NCBI RefSeq assembly: GCF_000003815.2
Contig: NC_049986.1
Span: 15,979,485 to 16,043,484 of the forward strand
Source of the DNA: Branchiostoma floridae
Taxonomy: Eukaryota; Chordata; Leptocardii; Amphioxiformes; Branchiostomatidae
Direction: 5' to 3'
Length of the DNA: 64,000 nt
A program made the translations under genes and the position numbers. Every line of letters begins with the position of its first letter. The stretch's first letter is position 1. Positions 35,561 through 46,042 of this stretch are shown here, in pieces. The notes beneath the pieces are model-generated. The model was not told where the DNA came from and ran no database searches. It saw only the letters and a list, made by a program, of their open reading frames with translations.

Positions 35561-36739
35561 TTAATTGGGATGGTATGAAAATCAAAGCTGGAGACAACCA
35601 AGTGGTCTGAGACAAAGTCTTCCTGGCCTGGGCCTTACGGTCCCTTTTCTTTGGAGTACTTGTGGACCTAGAATTCAAACTCAGAGGAAATGTTGAAAAA
35701 AAATGAAACATTGAACAGTTTCATTTGGAACCATGACATTACAACCCATGGTATCAAACTCTGAAACGCCAGAACATCAATTTAGGAGGACAAGTTATAT
35801 TGGAGGGTCCATGTGTCCATGTTTTTCCTTCACTTAACTTCTCAAACTTATTTTGGAAAAAATTAAACTTACAACAAATGTGCCATGACGTTGATAATGA
35901 GGTGGAAAATGAGTACTTTTATTCACCCCAAGCCAGTCATAAAGATGTCTTATCTTTATTGTTTAGTAGCTTCTAGACATGCTTGTTTTCGTTGGACTTA
36001 ATTAGCCCTAATTATGGTTGAACTCTGACTTTTCCTGTTGGCGGTAATGTACCAGTCTTGCAAGAACAAGTCAGTCAAGTGTTCACAGCAGTAAATCATT
36101 CCTCAACTTACAATAAAAGCTGACAGCAGATGCACAGACTGTGTCAAAGTTACCATAAATTATTCTCCCTCCGTGTCTGTCTTCCGCTCAGCACAAAGGG
36201 AAGCCCCTTTGTTCGCTGCACACGATAATTGTTCCAACATGCGTCACGCGGACACAGAAGTGACACAGAACACCTCGAGGTGGGTCAGAACATTCCAACA
36301 CATGCGCAACCTCCTCAGGGTTTCAAGAAGACAAGCACTGAACTTAAGAAAGTAAATGTTTCTTTTGTACTCTTTTACACTTTTAAAAATTCACTCTTTC
36401 CTTCTCTACATAAGAAGCTTTTAAGTTAATATATAAATAGAGTCTGTTTCCTTGGCTTCTATGGAAGCTTGCCTTCTATGGAACCTGGTTCTTTTTGCAG
36501 TGATGTTTGTAAGATGACAGGTCATTGAACCGTAAAGGATGGGATGTGACATGTTGTGACATTATGACCAATAAATGTACCTAAAGTATTTCGCAAAGAA
36601 GTCCAGATCCTTGTGTGTAGCAGTATCCAAGATACTTCCAGTAGCTGCTCCTTTTGCCCATCATAGCTGCGTTTGGCTTGTTTAGACTTTGAGCAAGATT
36701 ATGAGTGTTTTGTATGTCAGATATCTGTTCTTGTCTGTC
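35561..36739. other. No gene recognised
   Basis: Unique-looking AT-rich sequence. Confidence 0.55.
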
Positions 36740-36838
36740 AGCAGGGCTGAGCCCTTTGTAATAGCCACAGGCTAGTTGGGCAACCCTGGCTGTGTGTGCC
36801 GAACAGCCAAACCAATAAATAAAATGAATGAATAAAAG
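36740..36838 (+). mobile_element. 3' end of a LINE or SINE with AATAAA-type tail
   Basis: The segment GGGCTGAGCCC at 36745-36755, then a Cys/Gly-rich UTR-like stretch, ends in AATAAATAAA and AATGAATAAA repeats at 36813-36836. This layout of a stable 3' hairpin followed by an A-rich tandem tail is common at non-LTR retrotransposon ends in invertebrates. No coding remnant is recognised upstream. Confidence 0.45.
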
Positions 36839-38034
36839 ATTTCTGTAAGAAGTATGCACCGTCAGAAAAGTGTACAAAACACCACCAAACAAGCCTGACT
36901 GCTTCGTCTGCTTGGAGCTTTAATAATAGCTGTACTGCATTCGCTATCAAGGAGCTTTCATCAAACTGATGAAAGCTTCTTGTTGCTATGTAAGAAAAAA
37001 TTGAAAGAAAACATTTCAGCCATGAATACAATGCATGAAGGAAACTACTTTTTTTCCCCGATCATTAACATCTGGTAGCTTTAACTTTAGGGAAAATATT
37101 GCACATTCATCATTACAGAATATTGTGTCTTTGCAACTTTTGTGAAGTTTCTCCGTCGTTATTGATGTTTGAGAATCGTCTTTAGTTGGAGGAAAGATAC
37201 AAAAGGGTTTCAGCCCATTGTGAGTGGAGTGTATAGCTATGCAGGCTGACACAGGGTCAGAGCAGGGTACACAAGTGTACCATCAGCTCTTTGTCTGCAT
37301 GTATCAATAGGCACTTCTACTGTAGCAGCTAGGGTGGTTGTCTCAATGGGCAGTTTTGTGGTGGCAGCTAGGGCGCATCTTTGTGCTGACCTATGGTGGC
37401 AGGCCAGACAAAATGTGACCCAGGGGTTGTCTGGGTCTCTGTGGTTGGGTGATTCATTAATCAGCTTTTTTTCTATACTTGTGAACAACCTGTTTGTGTG
37501 TCAGGGCTGTCTACAGGACCCATCCCGGGCTAGAAATTTGCTTGTTTGGAAGGGAAAAAATACTCCGTCCGTCCACAAAAACTGAACATCCTGACATTTT
37601 TAACGCTGGTCTAAGAAGGGGTCCAACAAAACATGTTAAAAGTTAGTAATTACAAGGCCACAATCAGATATTGAATTCAACTTCTACTTTTATCTATAAT
37701 CAAAATAAAGCAACAGATATGTTCTGAAATGGAAGGTCTGTCTATGTGCATTAGAAATATTAATTTGCACACAGCAAGTGGAACTTTGTGGTGCAATTTG
37801 ATCCAAGTAAGTCTTTCTTTATCATTGGTGGACCAAGAATCTTTAGAATGAGTTACATTTTATGAATGTGAGAGTGCTGTGTGTACAGACTGACACTATA
37901 CAGCTGTATAGTTCCCAGGGCAATGCTTTATCATTTCTTGATATTGTGTTCCTCCGACATCTGTCATTTTCTGACAGCTACCATATCCTGATAATAACTG
38001 CACAAAAGGTTGGCAGAAGACAATGAATTCCATT
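36839..38034. other. No gene recognised
   Basis: A pair of about 42-base imperfect repeats (GGTGGTTGTCTCAATGGGCA region and the preceding CTGTAGCAGCTAGGGTGG) at 37290-37370. No gene is supported. Confidence 0.5.
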
Positions 38035-38985
38035 ACAACAAAACATATGTTTTAGCATATAAAAGGACAACTACTATCTTTTTCTTATTGATGAGGGAAC
38101 ATAAAACTGTAGCCGTGAGAAAATTCCAGTCTTTTCCACAAGGATAATGACATCTACCACCACTGGTTGTTGAGTAGGTGCTCACCCACTGAAATTCTCC
38201 ATCATACAGAAAAACATATGTTTTAACCCTCCAGGGCATCCTATTGTAATTGATATGAAGTCATAAAACATGAGCTGTGAGAAAATTTCTGTCCTGTTCT
38301 GTAAGGTTAATGAAGACCACCACCTCTGGTCACCAAGGAAGTCTTCCCACTGACTTAATTCATTGCAAAAAAAAACATATGTTTTAACAGATGAAAGGAC
38401 AAGCTCCAGGCAGGGCATCCTATTGTAATTGATCAATAATTTTTTTTGCGATTGATATGGAAGTAGAAGAATTAAGCAGTAGCTGTGAGAAAGTTCCAGT
38501 CCTGTCCTGTTAGGCAAATAGCTTCATGGGCTAATTATGACCACCACCCCTGGTCACTGAGGAGGTCTTCACAAACTGACTTTCTCCATCATAAAAAAAA
38601 AATATATATATGTTTTACCTGATTAAGGGATAATTACCAGACTATCTTTTAGTGATTGATACGGAAATATAAAGCTGTAGCTGTGAGAAAATTCCAGTCA
38701 TGTCCTGTTACTAGTGTTAGGCTAATAGTGACTGCCACCACTGGTATTGAACTAAGGAGGTCTTCTTCCAGTGACTTTCTCCATCATTAAAAAACATATG
38801 TTTTACCTAATAAAGAGATAACTACCATTATATCTTTTTGTGATTGATACGGAAATGTAAAACAGTAGCTGTGAGAAAAGCCCAGCCCTGTTCTGTAAGG
38901 CTACCACCACTGGGCACTGAGGAGGTCTTCACATGCTGAAATTCTCCATCACAAAAACATATGTTTTACCTGATAAAAGGACAAT
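38035..38985. repeat. Tandem array of six units with CATATG palindromes (160-230 bp)
   Basis: AAACATATGTTTTA or a close variant occurs at about 38041, 38212, 38374, 38603, 38791 and 38954. Each is followed by AAAGGA-type sequence, GCTGTGAGAAAATTCCAGTC and GAGGTCTTC...CTCCATCA. Units vary in length through indels. Confidence 0.8.
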
Positions 38986-40975
38986 TATAATCACTGTCCT
39001 GGGAGGTCCTGTACTTCACATTGCTAATCCTAAAGGATGCATACTGCAACTTCTGCATGTGAAGTGTGGCATTTTCACAAAGAATGCAACAAAAGAAAAA
39101 GATACTTTTTTTCCTAAGTCCTTTGGTGTCATGACCATTTAATTCACACATGACACGTCATCAGTTATACAGGATGAGAAATTCTCCAGGTCTTTACTTG
39201 TGGGTCACATATCACACCTTTGATGTGCAGGGTTAATCCATACATGTACTATCCCAGCACCAGGGCCATCAGGATACCTGCCCTACATAACCCCCATGCC
39301 CTGTACTGTAACCTCTCTCCTCTCTCTGGTCAAACTTTAACACAGGCTATGGTGTAGTGATGGTCTGTGATTCTGTCCTATTATTAAAGTTCCCATCATT
39401 ACCTCTGCAAAAAAAAATAGCTGTCTCTCTGGGCCTTTTTTCATTGTCGTTTTTTCCTCATAATGCACGTTTGCTGGCTATTTCTTTTTTTTTGCTGCCA
39501 GCAGCACGAGCGACCCAGTACTCATTGTTTGGGGAGCCCATGTTGTTAATTTTCATTATTAAATCTCTCATTTTAAGCTGAGCAAAATACTTTTTTGTCA
39601 GTTTCATGTAATTAAGTTCAAATTTCTTGGACGGACAGGGTGAAACTTTCGTCCCTCCCAACAAGCAAATCAAATTTGCCTCCTGGAATGGAGTGACAGG
39701 TCCTAGACTAGGCTAGAGACTGCTCCGCAAGAATGATACAATATAGTTGACACAGATTTCTAATTATTTACCCATCTTATAAACTGCAAAGTATTTCTAC
39801 CAGAGGTGTCTACTTGATATTTATGGGTTTTTAAAAAAGTCTTTCTTTTACCAGATCATAAAACAAGCATTGTAGGTAAACTTGCTTGGCTTGACCACTT
39901 GTAGGTCCATTCTCTGTAAAAGCTATAAAAGTGGTCATTTAACTAATAGGGCCGCTAATACTGTGATAATAGACCTCAGTGTCGTAAAAGAAGACCATAT
40001 TTGTTGAGAGTCCTTCAGATTTCCACATCTGTCCACAGTTTTCCATAGAAAACCCTCCCATAAAACCAAGGAGTCAGAAGAGATAAAACAGGCCAGTGAT
40101 TTTTATGTGAAGTCGTCACCGAGGGGGCAAAAGGCTGGGTGGGCCAATTATGTGTAGGGGGTGTGATGATGGCAGCCATTAACACTATCCCCTCTATTCA
40201 GGTTCAAATATGGGATCAAACAAGGGGAGGGGCGCGACTAATGTGTTGATCTTGCTTAATCCGTCAATTATCTTTGTATAACACAAATTACTGACTCTCT
40301 GAGGCAAAGTACCAGAGTTCAAACTTAGGGAATTTCCTCCAAAAATATCTTTCTCACCTGTACATTCTTTAAGTATCAACACCTGTGCCTTGGCAAAGTC
40401 GTTAGACCCGTCAGGAAGAACGAGTTTTGTGTATATATCACGTCGTGAGTGTGAAAGGTTCCTATTGTCAGAAGTCGCCGACTGTTTTTAATCGAGTGCG
40501 ACGTTTCTGTGTAAACCGTTTAAAAGTAATGCCCTTTGGGTTGTTAGGCTGATCCCTGCTACAGCAGTGTGAGTTATTGCTCATGAACAGGGTTTAAAGA
40601 ACATTAGGACATGTTTTAGACTCTTTGTGAGCTGGTGAACAGGACTGCTTGGTTCAAGGCCAAGAGACTGCTTCATTGAACAAAGTCGGTGGGAGATATG
40701 CATGAAGGTGAAGGTTGATTTTCAAGGCTTGAGGGTTGTGTTCAGGAGGGAAACATAGTGTGATTTCTGATTTTTTCAACATACTTTTATGTTCACGGTT
40801 TTCACGGAGATGACTGTAACATGATCTTATCATTACCGATAACAAATACTAGTAGATTGCTGACTTTTTTTAAGCCCACCTGTTGCCACCGTGAACATTT
40901 AGTTCCGAGAACAAGTTGAATTTTCTCAGATCGTGAAAGTTTGGTACGGAGAAGACAATTGCAAAAGTGAATTAA
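38986..40975. other. No gene recognised
   Basis: Contains the dispersed repeat at 39515-39715 and a decayed CGCGAA-family piece at about 40790-40910; otherwise nothing. Confidence 0.55.
39515..39715. repeat. Dispersed 200-bp repeat (GGGAGCCCAT...GGACGGAC family)
   Basis: GGGGAGCCCATGTTGTTAAT then GGACGGACAGGGTGAAA and CAACAAGCAAAT. Related copies: 43880-44030 and 34128-34330 in the same direction, and 10345-10660 and 35095-35330 inverted, with a fragment at 37505-37600. The family has no coding capacity and its ends are undefined. Confidence 0.6.
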
Positions 40976-41165
40976 TAGCCTCCACCAGGCCTTCCTACAG
41001 GGGTGCAGGGATCGTAGAAGTTGGGGAAAAAATCGACAAACTGGCCAGGGAAGTCAGTCCATGCTAAGGTTAATCTTAACGTTCCCACAGCCAAACCGTT
41101 TGGGGTCGAAACTCCCCAGACAAATTATTCTCCCTACAATATCCAGGGTAGTCTGGTAGAAACTA
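40976..41165. mobile_element. TAGCCTCCACCAGG-family MITE (190 bp)
   Basis: Starts TAGCCTCCACCAGGCCTTCC and ends TCTGGTAGAAACTA. It shares GGGATCGTAGAA and CCAGGGAAGTCAGTCCA with the other members, which identifies the family. Confidence 0.7.
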
Positions 41166-41188
41166 AGGAAAACACCTGTCCTTGGTCA

Positions 41189-41222
41189 GAGAGAGAGAGA
41201 GAGAGAAGGAGAGAGAGAGAGT
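41189..41222. repeat. GA microsatellite
   Basis: (GA)n broken once by AAGG. Confidence 0.95.
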
Positions 41223-41871
41223 TCCATGACTTTCCTGTCCCTGAAAAGAAACTATTGCTGCAGAGCTAGAAGGACTTTGAGACTGGTATTTGGACAGTGT
41301 ACTGGTATAAGCTAGAAGAGGAACTAGGCATATGTTGAAAAGTTTTGCAGGCTTGTCCCATCACAGGATTGTCCTACATGTGAGCAATGGTATCGAGAGG
41401 TTGTCACCAACTGTCTTTTTCCTGTAATTTGTGGTAGGAAATTCCTTTCTGGTCATCGACAGTGAAGACCCCCTGCAAACGTGTTTCCCCGAGTGCTGAC
41501 GACAAGTCTCTGTATGCTCTGTATGGAGAAGAGAAAGGCTGACAAAGAGGAAATTTTCTGGCCTTGCCCTGGCGTGGAGATAATCAGATCCCTGCATCTG
41601 AGGACGCATGTGTTAACAGGTCACGGGAATAACAGTCATTCCCGGGATTGTCGCCATTAATCCAAGCCTGCAATTAGCACAGGGGACACTGATGGTGGGC
41701 TATTGTCTCAGTGTATTCCAAAAATGGCCTGGGTTTTTTGTTAGTACAAGTGTCATGATTATAGGGCATTCATGTTGTAATGTGTCCCTCTCTAGGGGGG
41801 TACCTTCCCACCATGGAGAGTCTTGCCCAGGGCTGTCTCTTGCTTAATTTTCCTAGCCTCCTACTACCAGA

Positions 41872-42110
41872 TGTCACGGTGGCAGGGAGTGAGTCAAGTA
41901 GAATCAGGACAGAGGCATGATGTTTGCGGATAGAAGACTTTATTCGGAGCTCTGGTAGACACGTCTTTCTCTGTCGGCTTCTCTCGGTTGACTCCCCTTA
42001 CCCTAATACGTGTCCCTTCTCAAACCCCTGTACATCTGCTCCCACTTAGTCCGGTGACATTCCCCACACCAGGGGTTAACAGTGACTTAACACGCTGTCA
42101 CCTCGTGACA
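41872..42110 (-). repeat. 3' LTR of the non-autonomous LTR element
   Basis: 239 bases, TG...CA bounded, apparently identical to 43464-43702. The AATAAAG on the - strand (41949-41943 region) would place the R region in this part. It is preceded on the - strand by the polypurine tract at 42111-42121. Confidence 0.82.
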
Positions 42111-43463
42111 CCTCACCCCTCATTTTTTAAAACAATTTCCACATTGTTGACAGCTGTTATCAATTATTGATTACCGGGACATATTATCATGAAGATCATC
42201 ACCGCTTTTCTTTTACATACTTCTATACAATACTACTAATTCTTCTACAATGCAGGTCAGCGACATTCCGACATTTACAAAACAACAACAAAAACATAAC
42301 AATTTACAACAACAAAAGTTCATCAAATGGTTGCCAGGTGTCCCGCGCCAACTTCCTCCTCGGCGGCCGGCTTGCGCACTTCCGGGTGTGTCCCGGAACC
42401 ACAGAGAAACGACAGGAACTCCTCTGCCCTTCGGGAAGAGGCTTGTCTTGTCCACAGAGGCCTCCCGGCTAGATGCTCCCACGACGACGACTCCTATACG
42501 ACGTCGGGCCCTCGGGGCGTCGTTGTCTGCCGAGTCGTGCTGTGGAGTCTCGCCTGTAGAGGTTGGGGTCGGACAGGACAACGCAAAGCAACCACTGACG
42601 CACATACACCGGTCTCCTAATCTCGACACCTCACCTACGTCTCAACTCTTCTCTACCACTGCTCTCGCTCGCCTCTACCTCTCGACATTAACATCTCCTC
42701 AACAAATGAACACAAAAATACAGACTTTCCGACAATTACATGAAACGCCTGACACCCCTGACCTGCTATGGAAACATCATACGAACTACACATTACTATC
42801 CCGGGGAGTAAAACCAATTGTTCTATCTATAACAATTCCATCTCTATCTGTTTATCTTACATCTAAACTGACCCATCTGGTGACTCCCCCCCACTGACTT
42901 CCGCCACGTCCAATCTATACTGTATTCCTGATAGCACTGACATAAATTATCTAACGTTGGTTGCCTACATTCTAACAAATCTAAAACTACTACAACAAAG
43001 CTGAACAAAGTAAGTAACAGAACTAGGCCGGTGTGCACGGTGCGCCAATGATACTATGCGAGCCCACCGACCTTCCTCCTGTGTCTCTCTCTGTATGGAC
43101 TCTCTGCCCGGGCCTGCTCTTTCTCCGGTCACCATCCCGCCCGCCGCGTGGCTGTCCAGCCTTGCCCCGGCCACTGCCGCTCTCTTTGCCGCTACCACAG
43201 GTCGTTACTGCCGCAGGCACTCCGGGCCGGCTCTCTGTCAGAGTAGAAGTCGGCCTGCATCTCTCGGACGACGCCTCCTCTGCTGCTCCCTCTCGCTCGC
43301 CTCGGCCACCGACGCTCGCCTGTCGCCTGCCCCTTGCTGGACTTGCTGGTCAACCCCGCGGGCTCGGTACTCCGGATCGGCACTCTCTCCTACGTCTCTG
43401 AACGGCTCTCGTCTGCCCCTGTCCCGTCCGTTGAACTTGACTCACCCCAGCCGTACTACCAGA

Positions 43464-43702
43464 TGTCACGGTGGCAGGGAGTGAGTCAAGTAGAATCAGG
43501 ACAGAGGCATGATGTTTGCGGATAGAAGACTTTATTCGGAGCTCTGGTAGACACGTCTTTCTCTGTCGGCTTCTCTCGGTTGACTCCCCTTACCCTAATA
43601 CGTGTCCCTTCTCAAACCCCTGTACATCTGCTCCCACTTAGTCCGGTGACATTCCCCACACCAGGGGTTAACAGTGACTTAACACGCTGTCACCTCGTGA
43701 CA
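43464..43702 (-). repeat. 5' LTR of the non-autonomous LTR element
   Basis: 239 bases, apparently identical to 41872-42110. Two bases inward from its end on the - strand is TGGTAGTACGGCTGGGG (43447-43461), a primer-binding-site-like stretch. It starts TGG as expected, but I could not match it to a common animal tRNA 3' end. Confidence 0.8.
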
Positions 43703-43879
43703 CGGGGATCGCAGAATTCGGCAAAAAATATCGGGAATTGGCCGGATGAGTCAGTCCACGCTTAGGTTTAGGTCTCCCCTCCAACCCTTTTGGTAGCAAA
43801 ACTCCCTCTGATAGCAAATTATTCTCCCTATAATGGCCAGCATAGTTAGTCTGGTAGAGACTATAATTTTCCATCCCAG

Positions 43880-44030
43880 TCATTGTTTGGGTGCCCATAT
43901 TGTTGAGATTTGTCATTAGATCTGTTATTATTAGCTTTAAAAAAATATCGGTTTTATGTCATGAAGTTTAGAATTTTGAACGGACAAGGTGAAAAAATTT
44001 GTACATTCCACTTCCAACTACCTCCATAGC
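43880..44030. repeat. Dispersed 200-bp repeat, forward copy
   Basis: TTGTTTGGGTGCCCATATTG, ATTTGTCATTAGATCTG, TTATGTCATGAAGTTTAGA and CGGACAAGGTGAAAA align with 39515-39715. The following 44030-44330 holds an inverted pair (GCTCATAATACACTTTTGCT / AGCAAAAGTGTATTATGA). Confidence 0.6.
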
Positions 44031-44330
44031 AGGCTCTCTGAGACCTTTTTTGGCTCATAATACACTTTTGCTGGCCAATGATTTTTTTTTAAATCAGCAA
44101 AGGCTGGCAATCAGCAACCCAGTACAAAAGGAAATGGCCAGCAAAAGTGTATTATGAACCAAATAAAGGCCCGAGACAGCCTGCTATGGAGGCTACTCCC
44201 TTTACCTTAGACCTTAGACCCTCCCGCAACACTGTTGCATTGGTCGACTCGTCGAGCCTACTTTCTCCCAACAAGAAGGCTACTCCCAACAAGTAAAATT
44301 TCTGTCCTGGGACGGAGGGGCGGGTCCTGG

Positions 44331-44980
44331 TCTTGCCCCCTACTGTGTGTACCAGAGGTATGCGCAGGTATGCCAGAGGCACGTGTAACATACACAATCC
44401 CCGTCACCTCTCATAGCATCAACACAGCAGAGGAACAGAAAATGTGTTTGGAAAAAAATTAGTACAAACAAGAACTGCTGTGTGCTTTTATTCATGTGTA
44501 ATTGATGCCTCAGGCAGAACCATTTGTCATTCTAACATTCTAAAATTGATGAGTTGATATTTTATGCCACCTGTAGAATTGACATCTGGATTAAAATTAC
44601 CGGGTACCTGAAATGCAAAACTGGTATTCCTGAATTACCAATGAGGATTTTTTGTTCCTTCTTTTTGAGACAGTATCATCCAAACTTCAGAATCTGTTTG
44701 CACTTGAATGTCAGTTGTCTTAGTCAGCTCAATAAGTTTGTACAATGTGCTTTGTTACAGGGAACACTTCTCTCTGTTTCAGATATGTACACTGCCAAAA
44801 TAAAGATGTTATATTGCATCAAGGAGCTTTTATCCTTGATTGTTTATCCTTGATTGCATACATTGCATGTATATCTCTCCCCTATGGCTGCAGACTGGAG
44901 TACTGATTTTACTTTTTAAATATCGATACACTGAATCCAAAAAAATTTGCTAACTCTTCGTATCTGTTCTGTCCCACCAG
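44331..44980. other. Probable last intron of the EXD3-like gene (3' part)
   Basis: AT-rich, no coding signal, ending in the pyrimidine-rich acceptor at 44980. The preceding exon was looked for back through the LTR region and not found, so the intron is probably several kb long and may contain the LTR element. Confidence 0.45.
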
Positions 44981-45715
44981 GTGTGCAATGGGAACAGGTA
45001 CCTCCGCATTCCGGCAGGAGAAATGCGGCGTGCGCTGGACCGCAAACAGGAGCTGCTGCTGTGGGAGAGGGAGATCTCCGGGGGAGAGGGGGCGGAATGT
45101 GGGCCCCGCTCTTCAGATGCAAATTCCACCACCGCGCATCTGAATGACAGGCATGATGGGAGCATTCTCGGGGAGAGCGACATTCCTGTGGAGGGAGGGG
45201 CTAATCCCGACGGTCCTGACGTGAAGGCCCCGGTGAGCAGGAACAAGGGCGGACAAGATAATGGCTCATCTTTCCCGCCCTTTGCAGCACAAGGGGCCGG
45301 CTATCAGGGTCTCGCAGGCACGAGAGCGGACCCCACGTCTAGGAGAATAGTGGGTCAGATTCGGGGATCGTTAAACTTGGCTGGAGCAGAGGAAAAATTT
45401 TTCACATCGTTAGATAAACAATCTGATGATGGTGGGGTCGAGGAAAGCGCTTTGTCGTACAATCCAACCTGCTTCTACTCGGACGGGAGGATCAACATGG
45501 AATCTGTCACCATTGGGGCGGGCGTTCCGCTTCAGATCGACGCGGTTCCGCCGGGAATTCTGACGAAGGTGTCGGAATTCTTCTGCTGCGAGACCTGCGG
45601 GAAGGTGTTCTGGGAAGGGCGACATTTCGAGCGGGTGATCTCGCAGTTCGCTGATGTCTTGAGCGACATCGAGGAGGGAAAGGCAGCTGGAACTGTGTAC
45701 AGCAAGGCAGAGTAG
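44981..45715 (+). CDS. EXD3: EXD3-like (mut-7 homologue) terminal coding exon, Mut7-C domain end
   Basis: This frame is open for 244 codons to a TAG stop. It begins right after a good splice acceptor (pyrimidine-rich stretch ending CCACCAG at 44974-44980), so it is read as a phase-0 last exon, not as a gene starting at GTG. Residues 2-10 read CNGNRYLRI, the second half of the first zinc-type CxxC of a Mut7-C domain; the partner Cys must lie in the preceding exon. Residues 203-219 (CETCGKVFWEGRHFERV) are the second CxxC with the GKVFW-G-H signature of EXD3/mut-7 proteins. Between them lies a long low-complexity acidic/Gly-rich linker (about residues 30-165), as in vertebrate EXD3, where this part is also variable. 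EXD3 proteins combine a DEDD-type 3'-5' exonuclease domain with Mut7-C; nematode mut-7 acts in small-RNA silencing. The exonuclease exons were not found in this window. The fold is recognised by eye, not by a search. Confidence 0.8.
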   Translation: MCNGNRYLRIPAGEMRRALDRKQELLLWEREISGGEGAECGPRSSDANSTTAHLNDRHDGSILGESDIPVEGGANPDGPDVKAPVSRNKGGQDNGSSFPPFAAQGAGYQGLAGTRADPTSRRIVGQIRGSLNLAGAEEKFFTSLDKQSDDGGVEESALSYNPTCFYSDGRINMESVTIGAGVPLQIDAVPPGILTKVSEFFCCETCGKVFWEGRHFERVISQFADVLSDIEEGKAAGTVYSKAE

Positions 45716-45834
45716 GGACTTTACTACTCAGCAGGGCTCTAGCCAGCAACCTTCATTTCATCAATTGACAAAATCAGATTTGAAGACCATCCTGACATAA
45801 ATCAGAGGGTAGAGATATAAAATGTCCAAATTTG

Positions 45835-45840
45835 AATAAA
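45835..45840 (+). terminator. Possible polyadenylation signal of the EXD3-like gene
   Basis: A canonical AATAAA lies 120 bases after the EXD3-like stop codon on the same strand. A short 3' UTR ending shortly after it would be ordinary. The hexamer is common by chance in AT-rich DNA, so only its position supports the call. Confidence 0.4.
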
Positions 45841-45926
45841 ATGACAGGCACAATGACAGAAAAAATTCTTTGTTGGATCCTCCCATCAATAGATGATGGG
45901 AAAAATTCAAGCTTGTGAGAGCCTGG

Positions 45927-46042
45927 CTATTCTCCAAGCAGAGGTTGGGTCGCGGAGATATAGTAATGGTCAGGGATGCGTGCCGGTAAAAAAGCCTGAC
46001 CACTACTATATCTCCACAACCAAACCTCTGCTTGGAGAATAG
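45927..46042. mobile_element. CTCCAAGCAGA-family fold-back MITE (116 bp)
   Basis: CTATTCTCCAAGCAGAGGTT on the left is mirrored by AACCTCTGCTTGGAGAATAG on the right (right copy AAACCTCTG...). GAGATATAGTAATGGTCAGG pairs with its inverse. It lies just after the EXD3-like gene. Confidence 0.8.

Larger units (their letters stand above)
41872..43702 (-). mobile_element. Non-autonomous LTR retrotransposon (TRIM/LARD-like), 1831 bp
   Basis: Two direct repeats of 239 bases (41872-42110 and 43464-43702) begin TGTCACG and end CGTGACA, the TG...CA termini of LTRs. I found no difference between them by eye. Minus orientation is indicated by an AATAAAG signal inside the LTR on that strand and by a polypurine stretch GAGGGGTGAGG (42111-42121) just before the 3' LTR. 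The 1353-base interior is GC-rich and has no gag, protease, reverse transcriptase or integrase motif, so movement would need proteins from another element. No clear target duplication is seen. The element interrupts a TAGCCTCC-family fold-back element. Confidence 0.82.
41854..43863. mobile_element. TAGCCTCC-family MITE split by the LTR element
   Basis: TAGCCTCC at 41854-41861 is the left tip. The body resumes after the LTR element at about 43703 with GGGGATCGCAGAATTCGGC and runs to CTGGTAGAGACTA at 43863, colinear with 40976-41165 and 47317-47494. The LTR element therefore landed in an older MITE and a few bases of the host copy appear to be lost. Confidence 0.7.

Noticed and set aside
38035-38985. 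CRISPR-like array
   Set aside because: Units are 160-230 bases with similarity throughout, not short identical repeats with unique spacers, and the context is animal DNA.
42250-42897. 215-codon + frame
   Set aside because: It lies inside the LTR element, antisense to its direction, in GC-rich sequence with no recognisable domain.
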